Shown: piece by piece, positions 1 to 5,218 of the stretch
Numbering within the stretch: position 1 is the first letter of the stretch
Layout of the letters: each line of letters opens with the position of its first letter
Assembly: GCA_023435945.1 (NCBI GenBank)
Contig: JAEZLB010000012.1
Coordinates: 1 to 5,218 of the forward strand
Direction: 5' to 3'
Source: Pseudomonadota bacterium
Lineage (GTDB): Bacteria > Pseudomonadota > Gammaproteobacteria > Burkholderiales > Burkholderiaceae_D
DNA: 5,218 nt
The notes under the pieces: model-generated
Databases searched by the model: none
Seen by the model: the letters and a program-made list of their open reading frames with translations, nothing else
What the model was told of the DNA's origin: nothing
Made by a program: the position numbers and the translations under genes

Positions 1-29
1 GTGTGGCGAGGCGGTCCCGATAAAGTCAT
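1..29 (-). CDS. Start of an unidentified downstream gene (partial, runs off the left edge)
   Basis: On the minus strand an ATG at 29-27 overlaps the TGA stop of the glycosyltransferase (28-26) in an ATGA arrangement typical of translational coupling. The open frame reads M-T-L-S-G-P-P-R-H and is still open at the window edge. No strong Shine-Dalgarno sequence is visible upstream (only a GAGTAG-like stretch), which would fit re-initiation by ribosomes finishing the upstream gene. Nine residues are far too few to assign a function. If real, it is co-transcribed with the membrane glycosyltransferase and may act in the same envelope pathway, but that is inference. The alternative is a chance ATG with the real next gene starting further on. 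Confidence 0.35.
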
Positions 30-1747
30 TCAGCTACTCGTTCGTAAAGGCGGAAACGTTCATGTCGATCAGATGGACGTCGCCCTTCCCATAAAAGCTG
101 CCAGTTCTGCGAATTGTAATGACGCAAGGTTTTTGGTGCCGGGTCGGAGGCATGACCTTGCAACAGCAGATAAGGACAGTTTTCCTTGCTATTGACCGGG
201 GCAAAGCGAATGTCGCCGAAATAGGCGAACGAGGCACGTTGAGCGGGGCCGACATTACTGATTACGCAGGCATGAGATGCCGGCAGGTGGTGAGCAATCT
301 GAGTCGCGACACCGGCGTAACTTTTACCGTAATTCAGCCAAGGAAGCCACAGCGTCATCAGCAGTAGCCAGCACAGGATAACGCCTCCGGACGACAGCAC
401 CACTGCGCGCCACAGCACCGAAGGTTGGCGCGAGAGGCGCCAATACACCAGCAGTAGCCAACCTAAGGTTGCCGCAGCAGCCATGGAAAATGCGGCAAAA
501 CTGAATTCCGGCTGGAAGCCGGGTGCCAGTTTGAAGTCATTTCTGGCGAGTTGTGCCGGCCATCCGGTTTGCTTGGCGATCCAGCCCATCCAGATGAAGG
601 CAGCGCAGGTGCTCAATGTCATCACGGCGAACCAGTCCACTGCATTGATTGCGCCACGTTTCATGGTGGGAAGGCCAAACGCGGCCAGGATAGCTAGCGG
701 AGGCAAGAATGGCAGAAGACTGGCTTCTTCGGGATGGGGATTGCTCAATACCAGCAGAAGGGAAGCCACCACAAATGCCAGCGGCAGGATGATATGCAAG
801 GCTTGTGTTTGTTTGCGCCAGGCATAAACCGCCCAGGCCGCGAACGGCCATGCAGGCCAGGTAAACCAGATGCCGTAGCGCAGCAGATAGCGCAGGCTTG
901 CATCCGAGGGCAGTGCCAACTGTGCGCGATTCCATGCCATCCAGGCTGGGATGGGGGATTCGGCGGGCGAAAGCAAGGCCGCCACGGCGGCGAACCACAG
1001 TCCGGGTAGCAGCAGGAAGAGTGGCAGGGTGGTTAGCAGCAAGGGTTTGAGCAACTGGCGCCGCCAGCTTGCCGCCAGCCCTAGGAAAACTACCAGCAAC
1101 GCGGCGGGCACGGTCCACCCTCGAGTCAGGACCAGGGCGCCCAGCACCATGCCTAGCAGTGCGCCGCTGGCAAGGTTCTGTTTCTCGAACAGGCGAATGC
1201 CAGCAAAAAGGGCGGCTGCGACCAGAGAAACCAGCAGTGCTTCGGCACTGGTCTGGTGGGCCTGTAGCAACAAGCCCAGACTGGCCAGATAGATCAGCAG
1301 CGCGCCATCGGCCAGCGTGCGGCCGTAATCATCGGGGGCGGGTTGTCCGCCGAAGGCTAGCCGCAAAGGTTGTGCTTCGGCGCGGCGGCCGAGACGGAAT
1401 GCTGCGTGCCAAACGGAAGCTGCACCGATAGCAAAAAATGCAATGATGGAAAGCCGCGAAGCCAGTGCGTCGTCTAGCAGCCATCCGAATAACCAGATAA
1501 AAATAGCGCCTATCCAGAAGGTCAGAGGGCCTTCTGCTGGCATGGGCATCCCTACAATATTGGGCGCCAGCCAGTCCTGCAAGCCGCCATGTGCCATGGT
1601 CCACATAATGCCGAAACCAGCGGCATCCTCAGCTTTCCACGGATCGCGGCGTACCAATCCGGGCAGGATATAGAGCAGGCATAAGGCGATCACTCCCCAG
1701 CGCGGCAGGGCAATGGTGGCGGCAGCCGGGAGACGGACGGGCTTCAT
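26..1747 (-). CDS. ArnT/PMT-like integral membrane glycosyltransferase (GT-C fold)
   Basis: A protein of 573 residues with about 13-14 hydrophobic helices (roughly 17-31, 74-92, 97-117, 147-162, 170-186, 193-208, 211-227, 236-258, 290-310, 317-336, 342-358, 369-391, 415-436 and 447-470), then a soluble C-terminal domain of about 100 residues, probably periplasmic. After helix 1, the segment RDPWKAEDAAGF (34-45) holds adjacent acidic residues E40 and D41 where GT-C enzymes such as ArnT and the PMT family carry the catalytic acidic motif in the first periplasmic loop. NPHPEEASLLPFLPPLA (336-352) resembles the conserved late-loop motif of the family. Such enzymes move a sugar from a polyprenyl-phosphate donor to lipid A, protein or another glycan; donor and acceptor cannot be read here. 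Neither start is well supported: ATG at 1747 has no Shine-Dalgarno sequence, and GTG at 1756 has only a weak AGAAAAG-like one, which would add three residues. It has its own upstream region after the rpmE2 terminator. Family confident, substrate unknown. Confidence 0.85.
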   Translation of the reverse strand: MKPVRLPAAATIALPRWGVIALCLLYILPGLVRRDPWKAEDAAGFGIMWTMAHGGLQDWLAPNIVGMPMPAEGPLTFWIGAIFIWLFGWLLDDALASRLSIIAFFAIGAASVWHAAFRLGRRAEAQPLRLAFGGQPAPDDYGRTLADGALLIYLASLGLLLQAHQTSAEALLVSLVAAALFAGIRLFEKQNLASGALLGMVLGALVLTRGWTVPAALLVVFLGLAASWRRQLLKPLLLTTLPLFLLLPGLWFAAVAALLSPAESPIPAWMAWNRAQLALPSDASLRYLLRYGIWFTWPAWPFAAWAVYAWRKQTQALHIILPLAFVVASLLLVLSNPHPEEASLLPFLPPLAILAAFGLPTMKRGAINAVDWFAVMTLSTCAAFIWMGWIAKQTGWPAQLARNDFKLAPGFQPEFSFAAFSMAAAATLGWLLLVYWRLSRQPSVLWRAVVLSSGGVILCWLLLMTLWLPWLNYGKSYAGVATQIAHHLPASHACVISNVGPAQRASFAYFGDIRFAPVNSKENCPYLLLQGHASDPAPKTLRHYNSQNWQLLWEGRRPSDRHERFRLYERVAE

Positions 1748-1781
1748 GGGTGGCACAGGCAGGATTCTTTTCTGGAAAGCC

Positions 1782-1803
1782 GTTATTTTGCCCCCAAAAT
1801 AAC
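1782..1803. repeat. Perfect 9-bp inverted repeat upstream of the glycosyltransferase (candidate operator)
   Basis: The arms GTTATTTTG (1782-1790) and CAAAATAAC (1795-1803) are exact reverse complements around a CCCC spacer. The centre lies about 36-45 bp before the glycosyltransferase start. The stem is AT-rich and no U-run follows on the minus strand, so it does not look like a terminator. On the minus strand it contains TGTTATTTT, which fits an extended -10 element (TGnTATnnT). A dimeric repressor binding here would block that promoter. The binding protein is unknown. Confidence 0.5.
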
Positions 1804-1822
1804 AGGTGTCTTCACGACACTG
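1802..1822. repeat. Second imperfect inverted repeat in the glycosyltransferase upstream region
   Basis: GTGTC (1806-1810) and GACAC (1816-1820) are perfect 5-bp arms around TTCAC. Allowing one bulged G, the pairing extends to ACAG-TGTC against GACACTGT. It abuts the 9-bp inverted repeat at 1782-1803 directly and lies between the rpmE2 terminator and the gene. It could be an mRNA leader hairpin, part of a composite operator, or chance. Confidence 0.3.
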
Positions 1823-1842
1823 TAATGAATGGTGACAGGAAT

Positions 1843-1869
1843 AAAAAAGGCAGCCGTAGCTGCCTTTTT
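1843..1869 (-). terminator. Intrinsic terminator after rpmE2 (symmetrical)
   Basis: GGCAGC (1849-1854) and GCTGCC (1859-1864) form a perfect 6-bp GC-rich stem with a CGTA loop, flanked by an A-run (1843-1848) and a T-run (1865-1869). On the minus strand this gives a stem followed by six U residues, 16 nt after the rpmE2 stop codon. The flanking A and T runs would let it work in both directions. It separates rpmE2 transcription from the glycosyltransferase. Confidence 0.9.
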
Positions 1870-1885
1870 GCAGAAAGCGTGCAGA

Positions 1886-2152
1886 TTAGCCGGCAGCAGA
1901 AGTGCGCGAACCGACTTTGCCGAACTTCTGGCGGAACTTCTCGACGCGACCTGCCGTATCCACAATCTTGTGCTGACCAGTGTAGAACGGATGGGATTCA
2001 GCAGAAACCTCCAGCTTGACCAGGGGATATTCCTTACCTTCGAAATTGATGGTGTCCTTGGTCTGGATCGTAGAGCGGGAGATGAATTTGAAATCGCAAG
2101 ACAGGTCGTGGAACACAACTTCGCGATAATTCGGGTGGATGCCTTCTTTCAT
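1886..2152 (-). CDS. rpmE2: 50S ribosomal protein L31, type B (zinc-free form)
   Basis: An 88-residue protein starting [14 protein letters not shown], the usual N-terminus of type B L31 (the E. coli YkgM paralogue starts MKPNIHPEYRTVVF). The conserved SHPFYTG block is at 53-59, followed by the basic [10 protein letters not shown] segment (69-78). L31 sits in the central protuberance of the large subunit and bridges to the small subunit. Type A L31 carries four zinc-binding cysteines; here only one cysteine (C19) is present, so this is the zinc-independent type. The ATG at 2152 is chosen because GAGGA lies just upstream at good spacing and it matches the family start; an in-frame ATG nine codons earlier (2179) has neither. 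It has its own promoter and terminator, so it is probably expressed independently of rho. No convincing Zur box is visible upstream, so it may be the main constitutive L31, as in many betaproteobacteria, and not a zinc-starvation spare. Confidence 0.95.
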   Translation of the reverse strand: MKEGIHPNYREVVFHDLSCDFKFISRSTIQTKDTINFEGKEYPLVKLEVSAESHPFYTGQHKIVDTAGRVEKFRQKFGKVGSRTSAAG

Positions 2153-2247
2153 GATGTCCTCAAACATGTTGGTAGCCAATCGCCACTTCGTCGGTCCTTA
2201 CTGCCTCTTGACCCGATTGCCGATCACTTGCCGGTGGAAAAAGCGCG

Positions 2248-2276
2248 ATTATACATGGATTTAGTGCGATTGAAAA
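2248..2276 (-). promoter_or_regulatory. Sigma70-type promoter for rpmE2
   Basis: On the minus strand a perfect -10 hexamer TATAAT (2253-2248) lies 17 bp after TTTTCA (2276-2271), which matches four of six bases of the -35 consensus. Transcription would begin near 2241 and give a leader of about 88 nt before the L31 start codon. In that leader, CAATCG-GGTC (2219-2210) can pair with GACC (2196-2193) and CGATTG (2182-2177) across a 10-nt bulge, a weak structure that could matter for ribosomal protein autoregulation. The -35 hexamer overlaps the U-tract of the rho terminator. Confidence 0.65.
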
Positions 2277-2311
2277 AAGCGAAAGCAAGGGTTTACCCGC
2301 CTCCGCTTTTT
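2273..2311 (-). terminator. Intrinsic terminator after rho
   Basis: Read on the minus strand, 25 nt after the rho stop codon, a GCG/CGC outer stem (2306-2304 with 2281-2279) is flanked by matching A and T runs. It encloses an inner GGG/CCC stem with a TAAA loop (2298-2289). The structure ends in six U residues (2278-2273). The stem has internal loops, so it is imperfect, but position and U-tract make it a convincing terminator. Confidence 0.8.
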
Positions 2312-2336
2312 CTTTTTATTCCTGTAAATGAGGGAC

Positions 2337-3602
2337 TTAGCTACCGCCGCGGCGCATCATTTCAAAGAATTCGGCATTGTTTTTTGTTGCCTTCAGTTTA
2401 TCGAGCATGAACTCCATCGCCTCGATCTCGTCCATGCCGTACAGCAATTTGCGAAGAATCCAGATTTTCTGCAGCTGGTCCGGCTTGATCAGTAATTCTT
2501 CACGGCGGGTGCCGGATTTGCTGAGGTTGATGGCCGGATAAACGCGTTTTTCAGCGAGACGGCGCTCCAGGTGCACCTCCATGTTGCCGGTACCCTTGAA
2601 TTCTTCATAAATCACGTCATCCATACGGCTGCCGGTTTCGATCAGGGCCGTTGCAATAATGGTCAGGGAGCCGCCCTCTTCCACGTTACGTGCTGCGCCG
2701 AAGAAGCGTTTCGGGCGTTGCAGCGCATTGGCATCCACACCACCGGTTAGTACCTTGCCGGAGGCTGGGATTACGGTGTTGTAGGCACGTGCCAGACGGG
2801 TGATGGAGTCCAGCAGGATCACGACGTCGCGCTTCATTTCCACCAGACGCTTGGCTTTTTCCAGCACCATTTCCGCAACCTGCACGTGGCGGGTGGCGGG
2901 CTCGTCGAAGGTGGAAGCGACCACTTCGCCACGTACCGAGCGTTGCATCTCCGTCACTTCTTCCGGGCGTTCGTCAATCAGCAACACAATCAGCGTCGTG
3001 TCCGGATGATTGGTCGTGATCGCATGAGCAATGTGCTGCAGCATCACGGTTTTACCGGATTTTGGCGAAGCCACCAGCAAACCGCGCTGGCCTTTGCCAA
3101 TAGGCGCGATCATGTCGATGATGCGGCCGGTGATATTTTCCTCGCCGCGCATGTCGCGCTCCAGCTGGAGCATCTTGTTCGGATGCAGCGGTGTGAGGTT
3201 TTCGAACAGAATCTTGTGCTTGGAGGCTTCCGGCGGCTCGCCGTTGACCTTGTCCACCTTCACCAATGCAAAATATCTTTCGCCGTCCTTGGGAGTGCGA
3301 ACTTCGCCTTCGATTGAATCGCCGGTGTGCAGGTTGAAACGGCGAATCTGCGACGGAGAAATGTAAATATCGTCGGTCGATGCCATGTAACTGGCATCGG
3401 GCGAACGCAGGAAGCCGAAACCATCCGGCAGGACTTCCAGGGCGCCGTCACCGAAGATCTGTTCGCCAGCCTTGGCGCGTTTCTTCAGGATGGCGAACAT
3501 GAGTTCCTGCTTGCGCATACGCGCAGCGTTTTCGATATCGAGGCTGATGGCCATTTCCAGCAATTGTGATACGTGGAGGGCCTTGAGTTCAGATAAATGC
3601 AT
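2337..3602 (-). CDS. rho: Transcription termination factor Rho
   Basis: A 421-residue hexameric RNA-dependent ATPase and helicase that loads on unstructured C-rich RNA and releases RNA polymerase. E. coli Rho has 419 residues, so this is full length. The N-terminal helical domain (1-47) is followed by the OB-fold primary RNA-binding site, including [10 protein letters not shown] (58-67) and [19 protein letters not shown] (77-95). The Walker A loop is SPKSGKT (179-185), the catalytic glutamate is E211 in LLIDERPEE, Walker B is VILLDS with D265, the Q-loop is [10 protein letters not shown] (285-294), and the R-loop region includes FKGTGN (335-340). R353 and the arginine finger R366 fall at the same numbers as in E. 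coli. K181, D210, S266, T323 and G337, around the bicyclomycin pocket, look conserved. ATG at 3602 matches the family start; an in-frame ATG at 3704 would add 34 residues but spans the trxA terminator. The Shine-Dalgarno sequence is weak. An intrinsic terminator and a C-rich leader precede it, suggesting autoregulation. Confidence 0.98.
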   Translation of the reverse strand: MHLSELKALHVSQLLEMAISLDIENAARMRKQELMFAILKKRAKAGEQIFGDGALEVLPDGFGFLRSPDASYMASTDDIYISPSQIRRFNLHTGDSIEGEVRTPKDGERYFALVKVDKVNGEPPEASKHKILFENLTPLHPNKMLQLERDMRGEENITGRIIDMIAPIGKGQRGLLVASPKSGKTVMLQHIAHAITTNHPDTTLIVLLIDERPEEVTEMQRSVRGEVVASTFDEPATRHVQVAEMVLEKAKRLVEMKRDVVILLDSITRLARAYNTVIPASGKVLTGGVDANALQRPKRFFGAARNVEEGGSLTIIATALIETGSRMDDVIYEEFKGTGNMEVHLERRLAEKRVYPAINLSKSGTRREELLIKPDQLQKIWILRKLLYGMDEIEAMEFMLDKLKATKNNAEFFEMMRRGGS

Positions 3603-3660
3603 AAGTGTGTGTCCCGGGATGGGAATAAACAGGTGGGGGAGGGAACGACGTGGTGTTTTC
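3603..3660 (-). promoter_or_regulatory. C-rich, G-poor rho leader, candidate rut site for autoregulation
   Basis: On the coding (minus) strand, these 58 nt directly upstream of the rho start contain 25 C and only 7 G by my count, with many YC dinucleotides and runs such as CCCTCCCCCACC. That is the composition Rho prefers for loading. E. coli rho is known to be controlled by Rho-dependent termination in its own leader, so this could be an equivalent element. No clear -35/-10 pair is visible here, so rho may depend on readthrough from trxA or a promoter inside trxA. Confidence 0.4.
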
Positions 3661-3663
3661 GAG

Positions 3664-3693
3664 AAAAGCGGGTGATGCGAGCGCACCACCCGC
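3664..3693 (-). terminator. Intrinsic terminator or attenuator between trxA and rho
   Basis: On the minus strand GCGGGTGGTGC (3693-3683) pairs with GCATCACCCGC (3678-3668) over 11 bp with a single G-U wobble and a GCTC tetraloop, followed by TTTTCTC. It begins 10 nt after the trxA stop codon. The stem is strong, but the U-tract is only four long before a C, so partial readthrough into rho is plausible. It either ends a monocistronic trxA message or sets the trxA:rho ratio. Confidence 0.75.
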
Positions 3694-3703
3694 ACAGAAT
3701 TCA

Positions 3704-4030
3704 TTAAAGATTGCTATCGATGAAGGCGGTCAACTGGCCTTTGCCCATTGCGCCGACTTTCTGGGCAGCTGCAGCGCCATTCTTGAACAGAATCAGCGTG
3801 GGAATGCCGCGAATGCCGAATTTTGCAGGGATGGCCTGATTGGCGTCCACATCCATTTTTGCGATCTGGACCTTGCCTTCATATTCCTTGGCAACTTCTT
3901 CCAGGATGGGGGCGATCATCTTGCAGGGGCCGCACCATTCTGCCCAGAAATCGACCAATACCGGTTTGTCGGATTTGAGTACATCGGACTCGAAGGAAGC
4001 ATCGCTAATATGTTTAATGTTATCGCTCAT
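3704..4030 (-). CDS. trxA: Thioredoxin 1 (TrxA)
   Basis: A 108-residue cytosolic thioredoxin, about the length of E. coli TrxA (109). It reduces protein disulfides and is itself recycled by NADPH-thioredoxin reductase; substrates in general include ribonucleotide reductase and PAPS reductase. The active site WCGPC is at 32-36, with C33 as nucleophile and C36 as resolving cysteine. The buried aspartate is D27 in VDFWAEW, and the cis-proline is P77 in GIPT. The chosen ATG at 4030 has a good Shine-Dalgarno sequence (GAGGA, about 5 nt upstream) and gives the usual [10 protein letters not shown] start; a 24-residue in-frame extension to 4102 lacks both supports. There is no signal peptide. Its stop codon is followed almost at once by an intrinsic terminator, with rho 101 bp further on. 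The trxA-rho neighbourhood is common in proteobacteria. Confidence 0.98.
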   Translation of the reverse strand: MSDNIKHISDASFESDVLKSDKPVLVDFWAEWCGPCKMIAPILEEVAKEYEGKVQIAKMDVDANQAIPAKFGIRGIPTLILFKNGAAAAQKVGAMGKGQLTAFIDSNL

Positions 4031-4301
4031 GGTTTCCTCGTAATGAGGGGAAGTTAATGATGTTTGGAGATGGGCCACGCTCGCACATGCCGACTCGGTC
4101 ATGGCTGCAACAGAAACACGCAGATAGGGTATGGGTACGCAGCTTTACATTGCCTGGAAAGCGCACTACGAGATAACGTGGGGGAAATTGGGTGAATCAT
4201 AACCCATTTTCTCCAGAAGGGTTCTGTCTCGCGACTTTTTCATTCTGGATTAGATGCACTGAGCCCGGATTTATCGTCCATTCCTTATCCGAAGCCTCAT
4301 G

Positions 4302-4328
4302 GTAGCGATTTTTTTCGGCTTGCGCTAC
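4302..4328. repeat. Inverted repeat with T-rich loop in the trxA/nfeD intergenic region
   Basis: GTAGCG (4302-4307) and CGCTAC (4323-4328) are perfect 6-bp arms around a 15-nt loop that contains a run of seven T. No U-tract follows the right arm, so it is not a standard terminator. Function unknown; a regulator site or an RNA hairpin are both possible. Confidence 0.3.
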
Positions 4329-4357
4329 TGCTTCCTTGTTTCCCGGAATAATGAGGG

Positions 4358-4383
4358 CATCCTAAGTGAAACAGCGTAGGATG
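4358..4383. repeat. 7-bp inverted repeat upstream of nfeD (candidate operator)
   Basis: CATCCTA (4358-4364) and TAGGATG (4377-4383) are exact reverse complements separated by 12 bp. The match extends with one mismatch to GGGCATCCTA against TAGGATGGCC, nine of ten positions. The centre-to-centre distance of the arms (19 bp) is compatible with a dimeric DNA-binding protein. It lies about 100 bp before the nfeD start, so it could control nfeD, or fold as an RNA hairpin in its leader. Confidence 0.35.
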
Positions 4384-4485
4384 GCCAGTACGAACCAGCC
4401 TTCATGATGAGCTGTCTCAAGGTCTGTACTTCCTGCAACACAACATTGCTCGATTGACGTTATTTTCAGGAGATCGGAGGCGATC

Positions 4486-5218
4486 ATGAGAGGGATCAGA
4501 GCCGGACTTCTGCTTTGGCTGATGTTGTTTGTAGTCGGTAGGGTGCAGGCTGTGGAGCAGCCGGTGATCGTAGTGCCGGTTTCCGGTGCGATCGGGCCGG
4601 CCAGCGCGGATTTCGTCACTCGCGGCATCGAGCGTGCAGCGTCTCAGCATGCGCAACTGGTCATACTGGAAATGGATACGCCGGGCGGCCTGGATACTTC
4701 CATGCGGCATATCATCAAGGCCATCCTGTCATCGCCAGTACCCGTAGCGACTTATGTCGCTCCCAGTGGCGCGCGTGCAGCCAGCGCTGGCACCTATATT
4801 CTGTATGCCAGCCATATTGCCGCCATGGCACCCGGGACTAATCTCGGAGCTGCTACGCCGGTCCAGGTCGGCATGGGGCAGTCCGATCCGCCGCAGCGTC
4901 CGCGCCAGGAGTCAAAGGACAAAGCCAGTGATCCGCAAGATCCCAGCCCGGCATCGACTCGCAGCGATATGAGCAACAAGCAGATCAATGACGCTGCCGC
5001 CTACATCCGTGGGTTGGCGCATATGCGGGGCCGCAATGCGGAGTGGGGCGAGCGAGCCGTTCGTGACGCCGTCAGTCTGACAGCTGATGAGGCGAAGGAG
5101 CTGGGCGTAATCGACATCGTAGCGCAGGATATCCCTGATTTACTAAAGCAGGTTGATGGGCGGCGTATAAGTTTGCCGGGCGGTCACGAGCAGGTGCTTA
5201 GTACTGCGGGAGCGTTGC
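4486..5218 (+). CDS. nfeD: NfeD-family membrane-bound ClpP-class serine protease (partial, 3' end off window)
   Basis: The first 244 residues are visible and the frame is open at the window edge. ATG at 4486 follows CGGAGG with a 5-nt spacer, a strong Shine-Dalgarno sequence. Residues 1-22 form a signal peptide or anchor: RxxR, a hydrophobic core, then VQA before VEQP. The ClpP/crotonase-like protease domain runs from about 25 to 225: VPVSGAIGP (30-38), EMDTPGGLDTS (62-72) and the nucleophile motif ARAASAGTYI (96-105) with S100, then AMAPGTNLGAATPV (113-126). A Pro/Asp/Lys-rich linker of about 30 residues (131-160) precedes NDAAAYIRGLAHMRGRNAEW (168-187). In the archaeal homologue PH1510 a Ser-Lys dyad cleaves a stomatin C-terminus; the residue I align with that lysine is R175 here. 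Full-length relatives of this form continue with membrane helices and a C-terminal OB-fold NfeD domain and are often followed by a slipin gene, both beyond this window. Older databases call it a nodulation protein; that role is not implied here. Confidence 0.92.
   Translation, partial: MRGIRAGLLLWLMLFVVGRVQAVEQPVIVVPVSGAIGPASADFVTRGIERAASQHAQLVILEMDTPGGLDTSMRHIIKAILSSPVPVATYVAPSGARAASAGTYILYASHIAAMAPGTNLGAATPVQVGMGQSDPPQRPRQESKDKASDPQDPSPASTRSDMSNKQINDAAAYIRGLAHMRGRNAEWGERAVRDAVSLTADEAKELGVIDIVAQDIPDLLKQVDGRRISLPGGHEQVLSTAGAL

Larger units (their letters stand above)
4031..4485. other. Divergent trxA/nfeD intergenic region (455 bp)
   Basis: No supported gene lies here. It must hold the promoters for trxA (leftward) and nfeD (rightward), but I could not place either with confidence; TATGAT on the minus strand near 4200-4195 lacks a good -35. 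The stretch contains several inverted repeats: AACCC/GGGTT at 4201-4205 and 4219-4223 with inner TTC/GAA pairing, CGGAT/ATCCG at 4266-4270 and 4287-4291, GTAGCG/CGCTAC at 4302-4307 and 4323-4328, and CATCCTA/TAGGATG at 4358-4364 and 4377-4383. The region is long for two housekeeping genes and may carry regulator sites or a small RNA. Confidence 0.5.

Noticed and set aside
537..1118. A 193-codon open frame on the minus strand inside the glycosyltransferase gene
   Set aside because: It lies in another frame of a well-supported membrane protein gene; its basic, low-information translation looks like a frame shadow.
1782..1803. The GTTATTTTG/CAAAATAAC palindrome as an intrinsic terminator
   Set aside because: The stem is AT-rich and neither strand has a U-tract after it; the rpmE2 terminator lies separately at 1843-1869.
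2153..2179. A nine-residue N-terminal extension of L31 starting at 2179
   Set aside because: The family N-terminus begins at M-K-x-x-I-H-P, and the GAGGA ribosome binding site lies within this extension at the right distance for ATG 2152.
2180..2250. A Zur box upstream of rpmE2
   Set aside because: I looked for a GTTAT/ATAAC-type palindrome near the promoter because type B L31 is often Zur-controlled, and found none convincing.
1829..2410. A 193-codon open frame on the plus strand across rpmE2 and the rho 3' end
   Set aside because: It runs antisense through rpmE2, two terminators and the end of rho, and its translation has no recognisable domain; it is a shadow of the real genes.
3603..3704. 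A 34-residue N-terminal extension of Rho beginning at an ATG that overlaps the trxA stop (TAATG)
   Set aside because: No Shine-Dalgarno sequence precedes it, it would translate straight through an 11-bp terminator hairpin, and the family start MHLSELK at 3602 gives a normal-length Rho whose catalytic residues fall at E. coli numbering.
4031..4102. A 24-residue N-terminal extension of thioredoxin starting at 4102
   Set aside because: The extension is not thioredoxin-like and has no ribosome binding site, whereas ATG at 4030 has GAGGA upstream and gives the standard length and start.
4299..4379. A 26-codon plus-strand small ORF (begins MVAIFFGLRYC) in the trxA/nfeD intergenic region
   Set aside because: It has a short hydrophobic start but no clear Shine-Dalgarno sequence, and its coding region coincides with inverted repeats; length and context give no support without conservation data.
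4454..4459. TTGACG as a -35 element for nfeD
   Set aside because: A -10 at normal spacing would fall on the GGAGG ribosome binding site and no TATAAT-like sequence is there.

Overview
The window is ordinary chromosomal housekeeping DNA from a proteobacterium, most likely a betaproteobacterium. The Rho protein starts MHLSELK, lacks large insertions and reads like betaproteobacterial Rho, and the gene order trxA-rho-rpmE2 is familiar from that class. Overall GC content looks moderate (mid-50s percent by eye). I see no mobile element, CRISPR array, prophage, tRNA or rRNA.

Layout: most of the window is one run of genes on the minus strand, read from right to left. These are thioredoxin (trxA, about 4030-3704), transcription termination factor Rho (3602-2337), type B ribosomal protein L31 (rpmE2, 2152-1886) and a polytopic ArnT/PMT-like glycosyltransferase (1747-26). 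The glycosyltransferase stop codon overlaps the ATG of a further gene that leaves the window at base 1. At the right end, divergent from trxA on the plus strand, is the first 244 codons of an NfeD-type membrane serine protease (4486 to the window edge). A 455-bp divergent intergenic region separates trxA from nfeD.

Despite the shared strand, the minus-strand genes are not one simple operon. Intrinsic terminators lie just after trxA (3693-3664), after rho (2311-2273) and after rpmE2 (1869-1843). A good sigma70-like promoter for rpmE2 has its -35 hexamer inside the U-tract of the rho terminator. The glycosyltransferase has its own upstream region, containing a perfect 9-bp inverted repeat that covers a possible extended -10.

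Functionally, trxA supplies cytosolic disulfide reduction, rho terminates untranslated and C-rich transcripts, and L31 is a zinc-free variant ribosomal protein. The glycosyltransferase probably modifies an envelope lipid or glycan, and NfeD is a membrane-anchored protease-like protein. The most interesting non-coding point is the trxA-rho junction: a strong hairpin terminator is followed by a C-rich, G-poor rho leader that looks like a Rho utilisation (rut) site, which suggests autoregulation. I found no convincing new multi-gene system.
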